NCBI GenBank assembly: GCA_034431435.1
Contig: DAOUDG010000085.1
Coordinates: 69,517 to 133,516 of the forward strand
Length of the DNA: 64,000 nucleotides
Source: JAHCIE01 sp034431435
Lineage (GTDB): Bacteria; Chloroflexota; Anaerolineae; Epilineales; JAHCIE01
Direction of reading: 5' to 3'
Position numbers and translations under genes: made by a program. Below are positions 30,222 through 40,596 of the stretch, one piece after another (positions within the stretch are counted from its first letter, which is position 1; the number at the start of each line of letters is the position of its first letter). The notes under the pieces were generated by a model. That model saw only the letters and a program-made list of their open reading frames with translations. It was not told the DNA's origin and made no database searches.

Positions 30222-31874
30222 TTACATGCTGGGTGGATAGCCGGGGCCGAGAGGAATGCCCAGGAGGAACCAGCCTGCGAATAGCAGCAGCCACGCCACC
30301 AGAATCACGATGGCGTAGGGCAGCATGAGCGCGATGATCGTTCCAATACCGGCGTTTTTCTGGTAGCGCTGGGCTACGGTGACGATAAACGGCAGGTATA
30401 CCATCAAGGGCGTCAATGAGTTGACCGGCGAGTCGCCGATGCGATAGGCCGCCAGCACCGACTGCGGCGCGACGCCCAGGCGGATGAACAGCGGCACGAA
30501 GATGGGCGCGAAGATGGCCCACTTGGGAACAGAACCTGGCATGATGAAGTCGAGCAGGACGATGACGATCGTCATCAGGAGCAAGAGCGGCAACGCGCCG
30601 ATGTTGGCCCGCTCCAGCGCTTCGGCCAGCACCACGGCAATCACGCGGGGCATGTTGCTATAGTTGAAGACCGCGATGAACTGGCTGATCGTCAGCAGCA
30701 TGAGGACCAGGCCCGCCAGACTGGCGAAAGTCTTGGTGGCCGCCTTGATGACGTCTGCGCTGCCCTTGAACGCGCCAACAGCCCGACCGTACGCGATGCC
30801 CGACAGCAGGAAGAACAGCATGATGATGAACAACAGGCTGTCCATGAGGGGCGAGTTGCCGCCGATTTGACCAGGCGGCGTGCGGAGCGGCGCGCCTGGC
30901 GGCAGGGTCAGGGCCAGAACCACGACCAGCACCCCCAGGAAGGCAAACAATGCTGCCCGCAACCCCTTCGCCTCCAGTTCCGGTGTGATCTCGGCCTGCT
31001 CGATCGCCGGGCTATCGCTTGCGGCTCCCGCCTCGGGTACATACGCGCCCAGGCGGGGCGCGATCATGCGCTCCGTGACCACCGCGGCGACGAGGGCCAG
31101 GATGATCGACGAGCCAATGCCGAAGAAGAGGTTGGCGGCAATCGTGATGGGCGCGCCATTGGCCAGGGCGATGGATTCGTTGGTAATCTCGGTCAGCATC
31201 GCATCGATCGGCGTCGGGAGGATATTGACGGTGAAGATAGAAGCGACACCGGCAAAGGCGGCCGCCAACCCAACCAGCGGGTGACGCTTGACGCTCAGAA
31301 AGGCGGCCGCGGCTAAGGGTATCAGGATGAGGTAGCCCGCATCCGATGCGACCGACGACAGCACACCGACGAAGATGATGATGAAACTCAAGGCCCCCGC
31401 CGGGGCAACTGCGACGAGCTTGCGAATCAGCGCGCCCATCATGCCCGCTTCCTCGGCTACGCCTGCGCCCAGCAAGGCGATGAAGGTGATGCCGACGACC
31501 GCGAAGCCGGAGAAGTTCGGGACGAAGGAGGTGAAGAGGAAGCGGATACCCTCCACCGACAACAGGCTGCGGATGGCTATCGTCTCCGTCCTGATCTCAA
31601 AGTCCTCGTCGTAGGGCGCGATGGTGGTGTAGATGCCCGGCACCGCCGTGTCTTCGTAGAGCTGGGCCTCGGCGGGGAGCGGCACGGGCACGGCAATCTC
31701 CTCGGTGACGCTGACGCCGAGGAGCGACAGGACGGCCGACAGCACGATGACACCCAGGATCAGGTATAAGAACATCATCACCGGATGGGGAACCTTGTTG
31801 CCCATCCTCTCCACGCCATCCAGCAACCTCTGTGTGAGCGACGGACCCGCTCCCGCCCCCGTCTGCGCAGTCAT
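30222..31874 (-). CDS. AbgT-family transporter
   Basis: 550 aa, polytopic, with AAGGAG before the ATG. N-terminus LDGVERMGNKVPHPVMMFLY, then VNILPTPIDAMLTEITNES and later IVIVLLDFIMPGSVPKWAIF and YRIGDSPVNSLTPLMVYLPF are hallmarks of the AbgT family, including the helical hairpin signatures. AbgT members import p-aminobenzoyl-glutamate or export antimetabolites in exchange for protons or sodium. It is the last gene of a run with three metallopeptidases, which fits cleavage of imported aminobenzoyl-glutamate or dipeptides. Direction of transport cannot be told from sequence. Confidence 0.92.
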   Translation of the reverse strand: MTAQTGAGAGPSLTQRLLDGVERMGNKVPHPVMMFLYLILGVIVLSAVLSLLGVSVTEEIAVPVPLPAEAQLYEDTAVPGIYTTIAPYDEDFEIRTETIAIRSLLSVEGIRFLFTSFVPNFSGFAVVGITFIALLGAGVAEEAGMMGALIRKLVAVAPAGALSFIIIFVGVLSSVASDAGYLILIPLAAAAFLSVKRHPLVGLAAAFAGVASIFTVNILPTPIDAMLTEITNESIALANGAPITIAANLFFGIGSSIILALVAAVVTERMIAPRLGAYVPEAGAASDSPAIEQAEITPELEAKGLRAALFAFLGVLVVVLALTLPPGAPLRTPPGQIGGNSPLMDSLLFIIMLFFLLSGIAYGRAVGAFKGSADVIKAATKTFASLAGLVLMLLTISQFIAVFNYSNMPRVIAVVLAEALERANIGALPLLLLMTIVIVLLDFIMPGSVPKWAIFAPIFVPLFIRLGVAPQSVLAAYRIGDSPVNSLTPLMVYLPFIVTVAQRYQKNAGIGTIIALMLPYAIVILVAWLLLFAGWFLLGIPLGPGYPPSM

Positions 31875-31947
31875 CTCAATCTCCTTCCGGGTTGTGCAGG
31901 CAAGATACGATCGGCCCTGGTGGCTGGTCGAGGCAGCGCCACATGGG

Positions 31948-33414
31948 CTACACCGCCGGGGCGTAGTCGCGCAGGAACTCCGTTAGCAGGCGCACGCCGA
32001 CGCCCGTCCCGCCCTGGGACTCCGTAGGGCGCGTGGGCCGATCGACCCACGCCGTGCCCGCGATGTCGAGGTGAACGAAGGGGTACTCGCCCACAAAGGC
32101 GGCCAGGAACGCGCCCGCCGTGATGGAGCCGGCCGGCCGACCGCCGATATTCTTGAGGTCGGCGACCTGGCTCTTGATCATGGTGTGATACTCGTCCCAC
32201 AGCGGCAACTGCCACACCCGCTCGCCGCTGGCTTCGCCCGCGCGGCTCATCCTGTCAGCCAGCGCCTGGTCGGTCGCCATCATGCCGGTGGCATGCGAGC
32301 CGAGGGCAATGATGATGGCCCCCGTCAGGGTCGATAGCTCGACAATGGCGGCGGGCTTGTAGCGCTGGGCGTAGAACAGCGCGTCCGACAGGATGATGCG
32401 CCCCTCAGCGTCGGTGTTGAGAACCTCCACCGTCTTGCCGCTCAGCGTCGTCACGATGTCGCCGGGTCGGTAGGCCGTGGCGCTGGGCATGTTCTCCGCC
32501 GACGACACCAGGCCGACGACGTGCAGCGGCAACCCCAGCTCAGCCACGACCTGCAGCGCGCCGAACACCGCCGCCGCGCCGCCCATGTCCGACTTCATGG
32601 TCTCCATCGCATCGGCGGGCTTGAGGGACAGGCCACCCGAGTCGAAGGTCAAGCCCTTCCCGACCAGGCAGATGGTGGGGCGGTCGGGGCCAGGCGTCCC
32701 GTACTCCATGACGATGAAGCGCGGCTCGTTGGCCGAGCCTTTGCCTACGGCCAGAATGCCGCCGAAACCTTGCTCTGCCAGGTGCGCTTCGTCGAGAACC
32801 TGGACCTGGAGGCCCAGGCGCTGGCCGAGGGCGATGGCCTGCTCGCCCAGCGCGGCCGGGGTCAAAGCGTAGCCCGGCTGATTCACCAGGTCGCGGGCAT
32901 ACGTCACGCCACGCCCGATGGTCTGGCCGTGCCCGAGGGCCTGGCGCGTCGCCGGCTTAGGGTTGTCGGTGACGAGAATCGCGCGCTCGACCTCGAAGGT
33001 CTCCTCGGCCGTCAGGCCGGTGCGGTAGGGCCAGTAGCGGTACGCGCCCAGTTCCAGGCCCTCGGCAAGGGCCTGGGCTGCCACCGGGGCCGGTAGCGGC
33101 GCGTCGCCGTGGATGCCGATAGTCACAGCGGCCACCTGGAGCGCGCGCGCCTGCTGAACAGCGGTCGCCGCCGCCTGTCGAACCGTCTCCGCTGTCAGCC
33201 TGTCGCGCTGGCCCAGGCCGACCAGCAGCAGGCGGCGCGGGGCGACCGCACCGCGTGGGTAGAGGAGCAGGGTCTGCTGCGCGCGGCCGCGAAAGTCGGC
33301 CGGCTCCAGGAGGCCCGCCACGTCGTTGGGCAAGGGCGCGTCCTCGAAGATGGCAAGGGCAGCCAGGTCGGACGGTTCGTGAAGCAGATCGCCAGTCTTG
33401 GCGGAGATGTCCAT
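31948..33414 (-). CDS. pepA: leucyl aminopeptidase, M17 family
   Basis: 488 aa, usual length. The two-metal site and catalytic residues are all visible: K253 in VGKGLTFDSGGLS, D258, K265, D276 in MKSDMGGAAAV, and the signature NTDAEGR with D335, E337 and R339. The N-terminal domain is less conserved, as usual. It removes N-terminal residues from peptides in the cytoplasm, probably as a hexamer. It starts 10 nt downstream of the pepT stop and precedes the AbgT-type gene by 73 bp. An alternative DNA-binding role, as in E. coli PepA, is not suggested by anything here. Confidence 0.94.
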   Translation of the reverse strand: MDISAKTGDLLHEPSDLAALAIFEDAPLPNDVAGLLEPADFRGRAQQTLLLYPRGAVAPRRLLLVGLGQRDRLTAETVRQAAATAVQQARALQVAAVTIGIHGDAPLPAPVAAQALAEGLELGAYRYWPYRTGLTAEETFEVERAILVTDNPKPATRQALGHGQTIGRGVTYARDLVNQPGYALTPAALGEQAIALGQRLGLQVQVLDEAHLAEQGFGGILAVGKGSANEPRFIVMEYGTPGPDRPTICLVGKGLTFDSGGLSLKPADAMETMKSDMGGAAAVFGALQVVAELGLPLHVVGLVSSAENMPSATAYRPGDIVTTLSGKTVEVLNTDAEGRIILSDALFYAQRYKPAAIVELSTLTGAIIIALGSHATGMMATDQALADRMSRAGEASGERVWQLPLWDEYHTMIKSQVADLKNIGGRPAGSITAGAFLAAFVGEYPFVHLDIAGTAWVDRPTRPTESQGGTGVGVRLLTEFLRDYAPAV

Positions 33415-33424
33415 GATCGATTTC

Positions 33425-34663
<1,239 letters not shown>

Positions 34664-34679
34664 AGGGCGTGAGCCTCCT

Positions 34680-36068
34680 TTAGTGCGGTAGATTGGCGAG
34701 TTCTTCCAGGTAGACGATGGCGGTCTCGATGCCTCGCTGGAACATCTCCAGGCTGTAGTGCTCGTTGGGCGAGTGCAGCCCGTCTGTATCCAGCCCGTAG
34801 CCCATCATCACCACGGGGATTCCCATCAGGTCGACGAAGTCGGCCACGGCGGGAATGCTGCCGCCGCCCCGGGTGAAGACGGGCGTGTGGCCCCAACCGC
34901 GCTCGTAGGCGCGCGCGGCGGCCTTCATCTCTGGCAGGTCAAAGGGGATCAGGGCCGGCTGGCCGGTCGTCAGCAGGCGGACCTCAACCCTGACGGTAGG
35001 CGGCGTAACCGACTCGATGTGCTGCTTGAGCAGCTCGAAAATCCGGTGCGGGTCCTGGTTGGCGACCAGGCGCGAACTGAGCTTAGCGCCCGCCCTGGCA
35101 GGGATGATGGTCTTGGGGCCGGGTCCGCTCCACCCGCTCCACAGGCCGTTGATGTTCAGGGTCGGGCGGGCGGACACGCGCTCGCGGATGGTGTGGCGCC
35201 GGTCGCCCCACAGCGCGGGTACGCCGGTCGCGTCCTGAATCTGCTGCTCGCTCAGGTCAGTCTTGGCGATCATGGCCCGCTCGTCAGGCGTCAGCGGTAT
35301 GACGTCGTCGTAGAAGCCGGGCACAGCGATCGTCTGGTCGGGGTTATAGAGGCTGGCCAGGATTTCTACCAGAGCCAGGGCCGGGTTGTGCACCGCGCCG
35401 CCGAAGAAGCCACTGTGCAGGTCGTCGCGCGGGCCTTCGACCTCGACCTCGATGTAGGTCATACCGCGCAGGCTGTGGGTAATGGCCGGCTCCTCGATGA
35501 CGCGCATCGACGAGTCGCTAATGACGCACACATCGGCCCGCAGCATTTCCAGGTGGCTTTCGATGAAGGGGCGCAGGTTGGGGGATGAGACTTCCTCCTC
35601 GCCCTCCAGGAGAATCTTGACGTTGGTCGGGGCCGCGCCTGCCGTCTGGAGGTACGACTCCAGGGCCTTGACGTGGATGAACAATTGACCCTTGTCGTCG
35701 GTCGCGCCGCGCGCGTAGACCCTGCCGTCCTTGACGGTCGGCTCGAAGGGCGGCGTCTGCCAGCCATCCTCCATCAGCGCGGGTACAACGTCGTAGTGGC
35801 CGTAGACCAGCACTGTGGGCCTGTCTGGCCCCGCCCCCAGCCACTCGCCATAGACGACCGGGTGGCCCGCCGTGGGCATCACTGCGACGTTGGCGAGACC
35901 CAGCCCCTTCAGGTGGGCCGCCAGCCAATCGGCCATGCGGCGAATGTCGGCGGCGTGGGCTGGGTCACCGCTCAGGCTGGGGATGCGCAGCATCTCGAAG
36001 AGCTGGGCCTCGAATTGGTCGGCGTGGGCGCGGGAATACTGGCGCGCGGCCTCACTGGCGGATGACAT
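34680..36068 (-). CDS. M20 family dipeptidase/carboxypeptidase
   Basis: 462 aa, AGGAGG before the ATG. LVYGHYDVVPALMEDGW and YARGATDDKGQLFIHVKALE hold the zinc-binding His and Asp, and LLEGEEEVSSPN the general base Glu-Glu. GGSIPAVADF and GYGLDTDGLHSPNEHY lie at the C-terminal zinc site. This is the pattern of the CNDP/PepV-like dipeptidase group. With pepT, pepA and the AbgT-type transporter it suggests breakdown of imported short peptides or aminobenzoyl-glutamate; AbgA/AbgB are themselves M20 enzymes, so that alternative is open. Confidence 0.92.
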   Translation of the reverse strand: MSSASEAARQYSRAHADQFEAQLFEMLRIPSLSGDPAHAADIRRMADWLAAHLKGLGLANVAVMPTAGHPVVYGEWLGAGPDRPTVLVYGHYDVVPALMEDGWQTPPFEPTVKDGRVYARGATDDKGQLFIHVKALESYLQTAGAAPTNVKILLEGEEEVSSPNLRPFIESHLEMLRADVCVISDSSMRVIEEPAITHSLRGMTYIEVEVEGPRDDLHSGFFGGAVHNPALALVEILASLYNPDQTIAVPGFYDDVIPLTPDERAMIAKTDLSEQQIQDATGVPALWGDRRHTIRERVSARPTLNINGLWSGWSGPGPKTIIPARAGAKLSSRLVANQDPHRIFELLKQHIESVTPPTVRVEVRLLTTGQPALIPFDLPEMKAAARAYERGWGHTPVFTRGGGSIPAVADFVDLMGIPVVMMGYGLDTDGLHSPNEHYSLEMFQRGIETAIVYLEELANLPH

Positions 36069-36108
36069 GTGGAAGCTCCTCCTTTCGCTAAGGGCTACGA
36101 CTCATGAC

Positions 36109-37791
36109 CTATGATCCGGCGGGCGCGGCTCGCTTGGCGCTACGCTTGCCTCGATTGACCACCGGCTCCGGCGGCGGTTCAGGCGCGCCGGCCCTCGCGT
36201 TGGGCAGGCCCAGCGCGGGAATGATCGCCAGCGCGGCGATGCCCGCCAGGATGAGGAACGCTGCCTTGAGGGCGCGCAGGCGAGACGCGGTGTTGATAAG
36301 CACAGCCTCGGCTACCTGCGCCGGCGTGGCCGAGGCGCCCGCCAGGCTTTCTACCAGATGGTCGTTGCTGACGAAGTTGATGTTGTCCAGGGCTACCTCC
36401 GCCTTGAGCGCCGGCGGGATGGTCGGATTGCCGACCAGGCTGCTGGTGATGAACAGGGTTAGCAGGGTGACGGCGGCCAGGCTGGCGAAGGCGGTGCCCA
36501 GCGCGGTGGACAGGTTGTTGACCACCCCACGCAGCGCGCCCACGTCGCCCGCCAGCTCCTTCGGTGACGCCGCCACCAGGACGTTGAACATCAAGGTCAG
36601 CAGCGAGCCTTCACCCAGGCCCGTGACGACGAGGCTGAGGATAACCAGCGGCGTGCCCCACTCGTTGCGGATGGTGAGGGCCAGCATGCCCAGCCCGACG
36701 GCGACGGTGATGAACCCCAGGACGGCGATGATACGGGGGCTGAGACGGTCATACAGGCGCACGATGAAGATCGCCGACGTGGCAATGGCGAGGGTATAAG
36801 GGACGACTGCCACCGCCGTGAACAGGCTCGATTGGCCCTGGACGATCTGGATGTAAAGCGGGATGAGGAAGTTCACGGCCGGGCCGAGGGCCCCAATGAT
36901 GAGCAGGCAATAGATGGCTGCCCGCTCGAATCGCGAGTCCAGTACCGCCAGCGAGAGGAGGGGTGACTTGCCCATCTCCTGGCGATAGCGCGACCAGGCG
37001 AAGAAGGCCTGCCCGACGACGATGCCGAGGAGGATCAGGAAGGGCGCTGGCGACAGGCCCAGCAAATTGATGGGGGCATCCGGGCTGGCCAGGAGCACCC
37101 CCCAATTCATCAAATTGTTGAAGCCGATGCTGATGCCCATGACGGCAATGGCGGCCAGCACGGCGCCGACCAGGTCGACGCGAATACCGGTCTGGCGCGG
37201 AACCGACGTGAGCTTAAAGCTGAGGGCAAAAATGACGACCGATAGCACGGCCAGCACGCCGAAGGAGACGCGCCAACTCAGGGCCGTGGCGAGGAAGCCG
37301 GCGAGAAAGAAGGCGGCCGCGCCGGCGATGGCGGGCGTCCCCGCCAGCAGGCCGAGGGCCTGCGCCTGCTGGCGGTCCTTGTAGTTGGCCGCGATGAGCA
37401 CGACGAGCGTAGGAACCAGCGCCGCGGCGGCAAGCCCGGCGATGGCCTGGGCATTGTTCATGGCGTTGACGCCGCCGCTGAGAGCCATCAAGGCCATGGC
37501 CGCGCCGTGGAGGAGCACCGTTACCTGAAAGACGAGGCGGTCACCGACTAGCTTGCCGAGCTTCGCGCCCAGCAGGACGAAGGCGGCGACAAACAGCGAA
37601 TAGATCACCAGGGCCGTGCCCACTGATGTCGCCGGAGTGTTGAACTCCTCGCTGATCGCGCCCACCGACACCGGCAAGGCATTGACGTTGAAGGCCATCT
37701 GCGCCTGGGCGAGCATGATGATGATCATGGGTAGCCAGGAGGCCGGGGCCAGGGACTCGACGGGGCGGGTTGCATCGGGCGGCGTGGTCAT
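36109..37791 (-). CDS. MFS transporter, DHA2-like
   Basis: 560 aa from the ATG at 37791; a GTG-started extension to 37866 is less likely. There are about 14 hydrophobic segments, as in the 14-TM drug:proton antiporter (DHA2) group. Recognisable are VIYSLFVAAFVLLGAKLGKL (motif A region) and LLAGTPAIAGAAAFFLAGFL (motif C-like). The C-terminus is Pro- and Lys-rich. It is the first gene of the minus-strand peptidase run (40 nt before the dipeptidase). The substrate is unknown; export of peptides or toxic analogues would fit. Confidence 0.88.
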   Translation of the reverse strand: MTTPPDATRPVESLAPASWLPMIIIMLAQAQMAFNVNALPVSVGAISEEFNTPATSVGTALVIYSLFVAAFVLLGAKLGKLVGDRLVFQVTVLLHGAAMALMALSGGVNAMNNAQAIAGLAAAALVPTLVVLIAANYKDRQQAQALGLLAGTPAIAGAAAFFLAGFLATALSWRVSFGVLAVLSVVIFALSFKLTSVPRQTGIRVDLVGAVLAAIAVMGISIGFNNLMNWGVLLASPDAPINLLGLSPAPFLILLGIVVGQAFFAWSRYRQEMGKSPLLSLAVLDSRFERAAIYCLLIIGALGPAVNFLIPLYIQIVQGQSSLFTAVAVVPYTLAIATSAIFIVRLYDRLSPRIIAVLGFITVAVGLGMLALTIRNEWGTPLVILSLVVTGLGEGSLLTLMFNVLVAASPKELAGDVGALRGVVNNLSTALGTAFASLAAVTLLTLFITSSLVGNPTIPPALKAEVALDNINFVSNDHLVESLAGASATPAQVAEAVLINTASRLRALKAAFLILAGIAALAIIPALGLPNARAGAPEPPPEPVVNRGKRSAKRAAPAGS

Positions 37792-37885
37792 GGTATCTCG
37801 ATTTCCTGGTCTCGTCGCCTGGGGCGGAGCGTCTGTCAGGCGGACTCCATCTGGAACATGCTGCACGGCTGACCGGCGATGAGCA

Positions 37886-37961
37886 TGCGCGTCGGGTGTG
37901 GTCGGCCTCGTCCGCCGCTACACCCGACGCGCAGCCTGGTGGCTAACCCCGGGCTAGCCAC
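37886..37961. terminator. two hairpins between the Ig-like gene and the MFS operon
   Basis: In minus-strand transcript order, a hairpin GTGGCTA/TAGCCAC (37939-37945 with 37955-37961) follows the Ig-like gene by 32 nt, then a perfect 14-bp stem (37886-37899 with 37920-37933, 20-nt loop). They probably end the Ig-like gene's transcript; the second may also lie in the leader of the MFS gene. Confidence 0.6.
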
Positions 37962-37993
37962 TCAGGCGTGTCATTATCTAGCTGGCGGCGCGG

Positions 37994-38884
37994 CTAGCGT
38001 GGTGTGGCGACGTGCACCGTCACCTGACGATACACCGTTGAGCCGTCGCGCAACCTCACTTGCATGGTGTAGGTCGTGTCGTCCTGAGGGCAGACGCGGC
38101 GCGTGTCCTGGCCCGCCACACCCTGACCATCCAGGAAGGCCGAGTTGATGTTGTCCATGCGCCAGCGCAGTGTCGTGCAGTTGCCCTGGACCACGACGAA
38201 GTCATCTGCCCAGAACTCGATGCGCGCCTCAGGCGCGGGGTTGACGCGGAGGGGGATGCGCCGCTGCACAATCTGGCCGTCCAACAGCCACACTTCCAGG
38301 GTGTAGGTGGTGTCCTGGGTGGGGCACACCTCGCGCCGCCCCTGCCCGGTCACGCCCTGGCCCTCAAAGAACACGCGGTCGATGTTCTCCACATTCCAGC
38401 GGAGGCGGGTGCAGTCGCCCACGCGGATGGGATTGGCGTCGGCCGTGAACTCGATGATGGGCACGGGCTGGGGAGGCAGGATGGGAGCGGGCGGCGCGAC
38501 AGGAGCCTGGGCCTGGCACGCGCTCGGCACGACGGGCAGTCCTTCGGGGTTGGCCTCCCACGGGAAGCGTTGCGAGTTGAGGCGCATCTCCAGGCCACAC
38601 GGTCCGTTCACCCAGGAGCGGAAGCCGTCGGTGAAGGCGGTGAAGTTGTCGGCCTTGCGCCACTGCATCATGCCGCCGGTCGTTATCTGATTCGAGTTAC
38701 CCTGGGCGTCGAACATCTCATTGGTGACGCATTGGCCCACGATCTGTGGGATTTGCTGCTGGATCGTGAGGAAACCGAGGACAAACTGGCAGCCCTGTGC
38801 CTGAGCGGCGGGTGCGGCGCCGAGAAGTAGCAAGGCGGCCGCCAGGGGTAGCAGCAGCCAGGCGATGACCGATCGTGCTCGCAT
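37994..38884 (-). CDS. secreted protein with two tandem Ig-like domains
   Basis: 296 aa. Signal peptide MRARSVIAWLLLPLAAALLL to about AQAQG. Residues 30-130 form a Cys-containing domain I do not recognise (CQFVLGFLTIQQQIPQIVGQ, then RSWVNGPCGLEMRLNSQRFP). After a Pro-rich linker come two similar domains of about 85 residues: IEFTADANPIRVGDCTRLRW with RREVCPTQDTTYTLEV, and IEFWADDFVVVQGNCTTLRW with RRVCPQDDTTYTMQV. Each has one Cys pair (GDC/GNC with VCP), probably a disulfide. Such domains are common in secreted proteins of Chloroflexota and may bind partners at the surface; function unknown. Confidence 0.8.
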   Translation of the reverse strand: MRARSVIAWLLLPLAAALLLLGAAPAAQAQGCQFVLGFLTIQQQIPQIVGQCVTNEMFDAQGNSNQITTGGMMQWRKADNFTAFTDGFRSWVNGPCGLEMRLNSQRFPWEANPEGLPVVPSACQAQAPVAPPAPILPPQPVPIIEFTADANPIRVGDCTRLRWNVENIDRVFFEGQGVTGQGRREVCPTQDTTYTLEVWLLDGQIVQRRIPLRVNPAPEARIEFWADDFVVVQGNCTTLRWRMDNINSAFLDGQGVAGQDTRRVCPQDDTTYTMQVRLRDGSTVYRQVTVHVATPR

Positions 38885-39193
38885 GGAACATCTCCTTATC
38901 TGGCGTGACGGCCGCTAGAGAGGCGAACGTGCCGGGGGGCTAGTCTCACAGCGGCCACGAACCCCCGATACGTTCGGCGGTTCGGCGGAATGGGGCTGCC
39001 GGCCGCGAGAACGTCCCCGCGACTGGCAGGCGCAGGCCTCTCCCTACCGATATGGAAGAAGCGCCAGGCCGTATTGTACCCTATCTCTTGCCGATGTGGC
39101 CGTATGGGGTGGCCGAGAATGTACCGGAAATGTACTGCCAGCGTTTGACACCCTAGCGGATGAGTGGACCGGCGGGCGTGTGGGCGGGCCGGG
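38885..39193. other. 309-bp intergenic region without a recognisable gene
   Basis: It lies between the Ig-like gene and the end of the URO-D-family gene, both minus. I see a minus-strand TACAAT near 39073 that could be a -10 for the Ig-like gene, but no clear -35 and no strong hairpin. No reading frame in it has a ribosome site or a family match. Confidence 0.5.
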
Positions 39194-40375
39194 CTACGCC
39201 TCGCGGAGCGTCTCTAGCATGGCGATGATGTTCTTCGGCGGCACGTCAGCCTGGATGTTGTGGACGGTGTTGAAGACGAAGCCTCCGCCCGGCGCGAGGG
39301 CGTCGATGTTGCGGCGCACGTCGTCGCGCACCTCGTTCGGCGTGGCGGAGGGCAGCACGCCCTGGGTGTCCACGCCGCCGCCCCAGAAGACGATGTCGCG
39401 GCCAAAGTCGCGCTTGAGGGCGGTCGGCTCCATGCCCCGCGCCCGAATGTGGACGGGGTTGAGGATGTCCACCCCCAGCTCGATGAAGTCGGGCAGCAGC
39501 GGGCGGACGTTGCCGCAGGAGTGCATGAAGAGGGCCGCGTTCGGCGCAAGCTGCTTGATGCGTGTGAACAGGACGGCCAGCCGTGGCTTGATTTGGGCGC
39601 GGAACATGCGCGGTGAGATGAGCTGCGACTCCTGCGTGCCGTAGTCGTCGGCCTCGGAAATGACATCCACCACGTCAGCCAGGCATGGTAGGGCCATCTC
39701 CCAGAAAGCCAGCTTGCATTCGAGCATCTTGTCCAGCACCGCGCCCGCCAGCGCCTCGTCGGAAGCCATGTCCATCAGCAGCGCCTGCATCCCCCGCACT
39801 CGCTGCGCCATCTCGAACATCCCCGCCAGCACCCCCTTGATCATCACCGCCTTGCCCTGGGCGCGATAGGCCAGCGCAAGCTCGCGCAATCCCTCGATGC
39901 GGCGTGGGTCGCCGGTGTCGGGCCAGCGATGCGCCTCGACCTCAGCGATGCTCGTCGCGTCCGCCAGAGGGTGGCGAGCCGCCGAGAAATACAGACCGTC
40001 AGGTCTGGGGCGGAGATGAGTGATGCCCCACTCATCGAGGTACTGCCAGTACTCACCCGCCTCGACTGGGACGACGTTCCAGTTGTGGCTGTTGAGGGGG
40101 AACAGGCCCCGTACGTCCACGCCCAGCGCCTGAATCACGTCGTCGTCGGGCAGCGCGAGTTGCTGAATCTCGTCGCATACCACCGGCGCGACCGGCGGCA
40201 GGCCAAGATAGTCGCGCAAGCGTTGGTAGGCGACGACGTGGATGCCGGTCACCTGCGTGCTGCCGAGGTCGTAGGGGATGCGGTCCGGCTCGCGGTGAGC
40301 CAGCGTCGTCAGCAGCCGCTCGCGGGACGTGACGCCGGTCGCGGTGGGTGGGTTGATAATGGGTGTGAGGTGCAT
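39194..40375 (-). CDS. uroporphyrinogen decarboxylase (URO-D) family protein
   Basis: 393 aa from the ATG at 40375, with AGGAGG upstream; the frame extends to 40561 but that would start upstream of the predicted promoter. TSRERLLTTLAHREPDRIPY at the N-terminus and MHSCGNVRPLLPDFIELGVD with INPVHIRARGM-type residues further on match the MtaA/CmuA branch of the URO-D superfamily, including the His/Cys (HSCG) that binds zinc in cobamide methyltransferases. DIVFWGGGVDTQGVLPSATP and FVFNTVHNIQADVPPKNI are typical of the family's C-terminus. No corrinoid protein or haem gene is near, so true URO-D activity is unlikely and the substrate unknown. Confidence 0.87.
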   Translation of the reverse strand: MHLTPIINPPTATGVTSRERLLTTLAHREPDRIPYDLGSTQVTGIHVVAYQRLRDYLGLPPVAPVVCDEIQQLALPDDDVIQALGVDVRGLFPLNSHNWNVVPVEAGEYWQYLDEWGITHLRPRPDGLYFSAARHPLADATSIAEVEAHRWPDTGDPRRIEGLRELALAYRAQGKAVMIKGVLAGMFEMAQRVRGMQALLMDMASDEALAGAVLDKMLECKLAFWEMALPCLADVVDVISEADDYGTQESQLISPRMFRAQIKPRLAVLFTRIKQLAPNAALFMHSCGNVRPLLPDFIELGVDILNPVHIRARGMEPTALKRDFGRDIVFWGGGVDTQGVLPSATPNEVRDDVRRNIDALAPGGGFVFNTVHNIQADVPPKNIIAMLETLREA

Positions 40376-40516
40376 GCTGTTCCCCTCCTGATTCTCAGCC
40401 ACAAGCTGGCGGCTCTTGGCGGTCTCAGCCCTGCCTGTGGGCGGTGCGCCTCTGATGTAATGCGCAACGAGAGGGAGCCTCTCTCGGCGGCCACGCGCTT
40501 CGGTCCGCTCGACCTG

Positions 40517-40544
40517 ATTATACCATGCGGAGGGGGTATGACCA
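40517..40544 (-). promoter_or_regulatory. promoter of the URO-D-family gene
   Basis: On the minus strand TGGTCA (40539-40544), 16-bp spacer, TATAAT (40517-40522) preceded by TGG, an extended -10. The leader to the ATG at 40375 is about 135 nt. The 221-bp gap 40376-40596 otherwise shows no gene. Confidence 0.55.
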
Positions 40545-40596
40545 TGAACGAGACCCGGCATCCAGGCAGGCGAGGCCGGGTGACGCAGCCAGCGCT

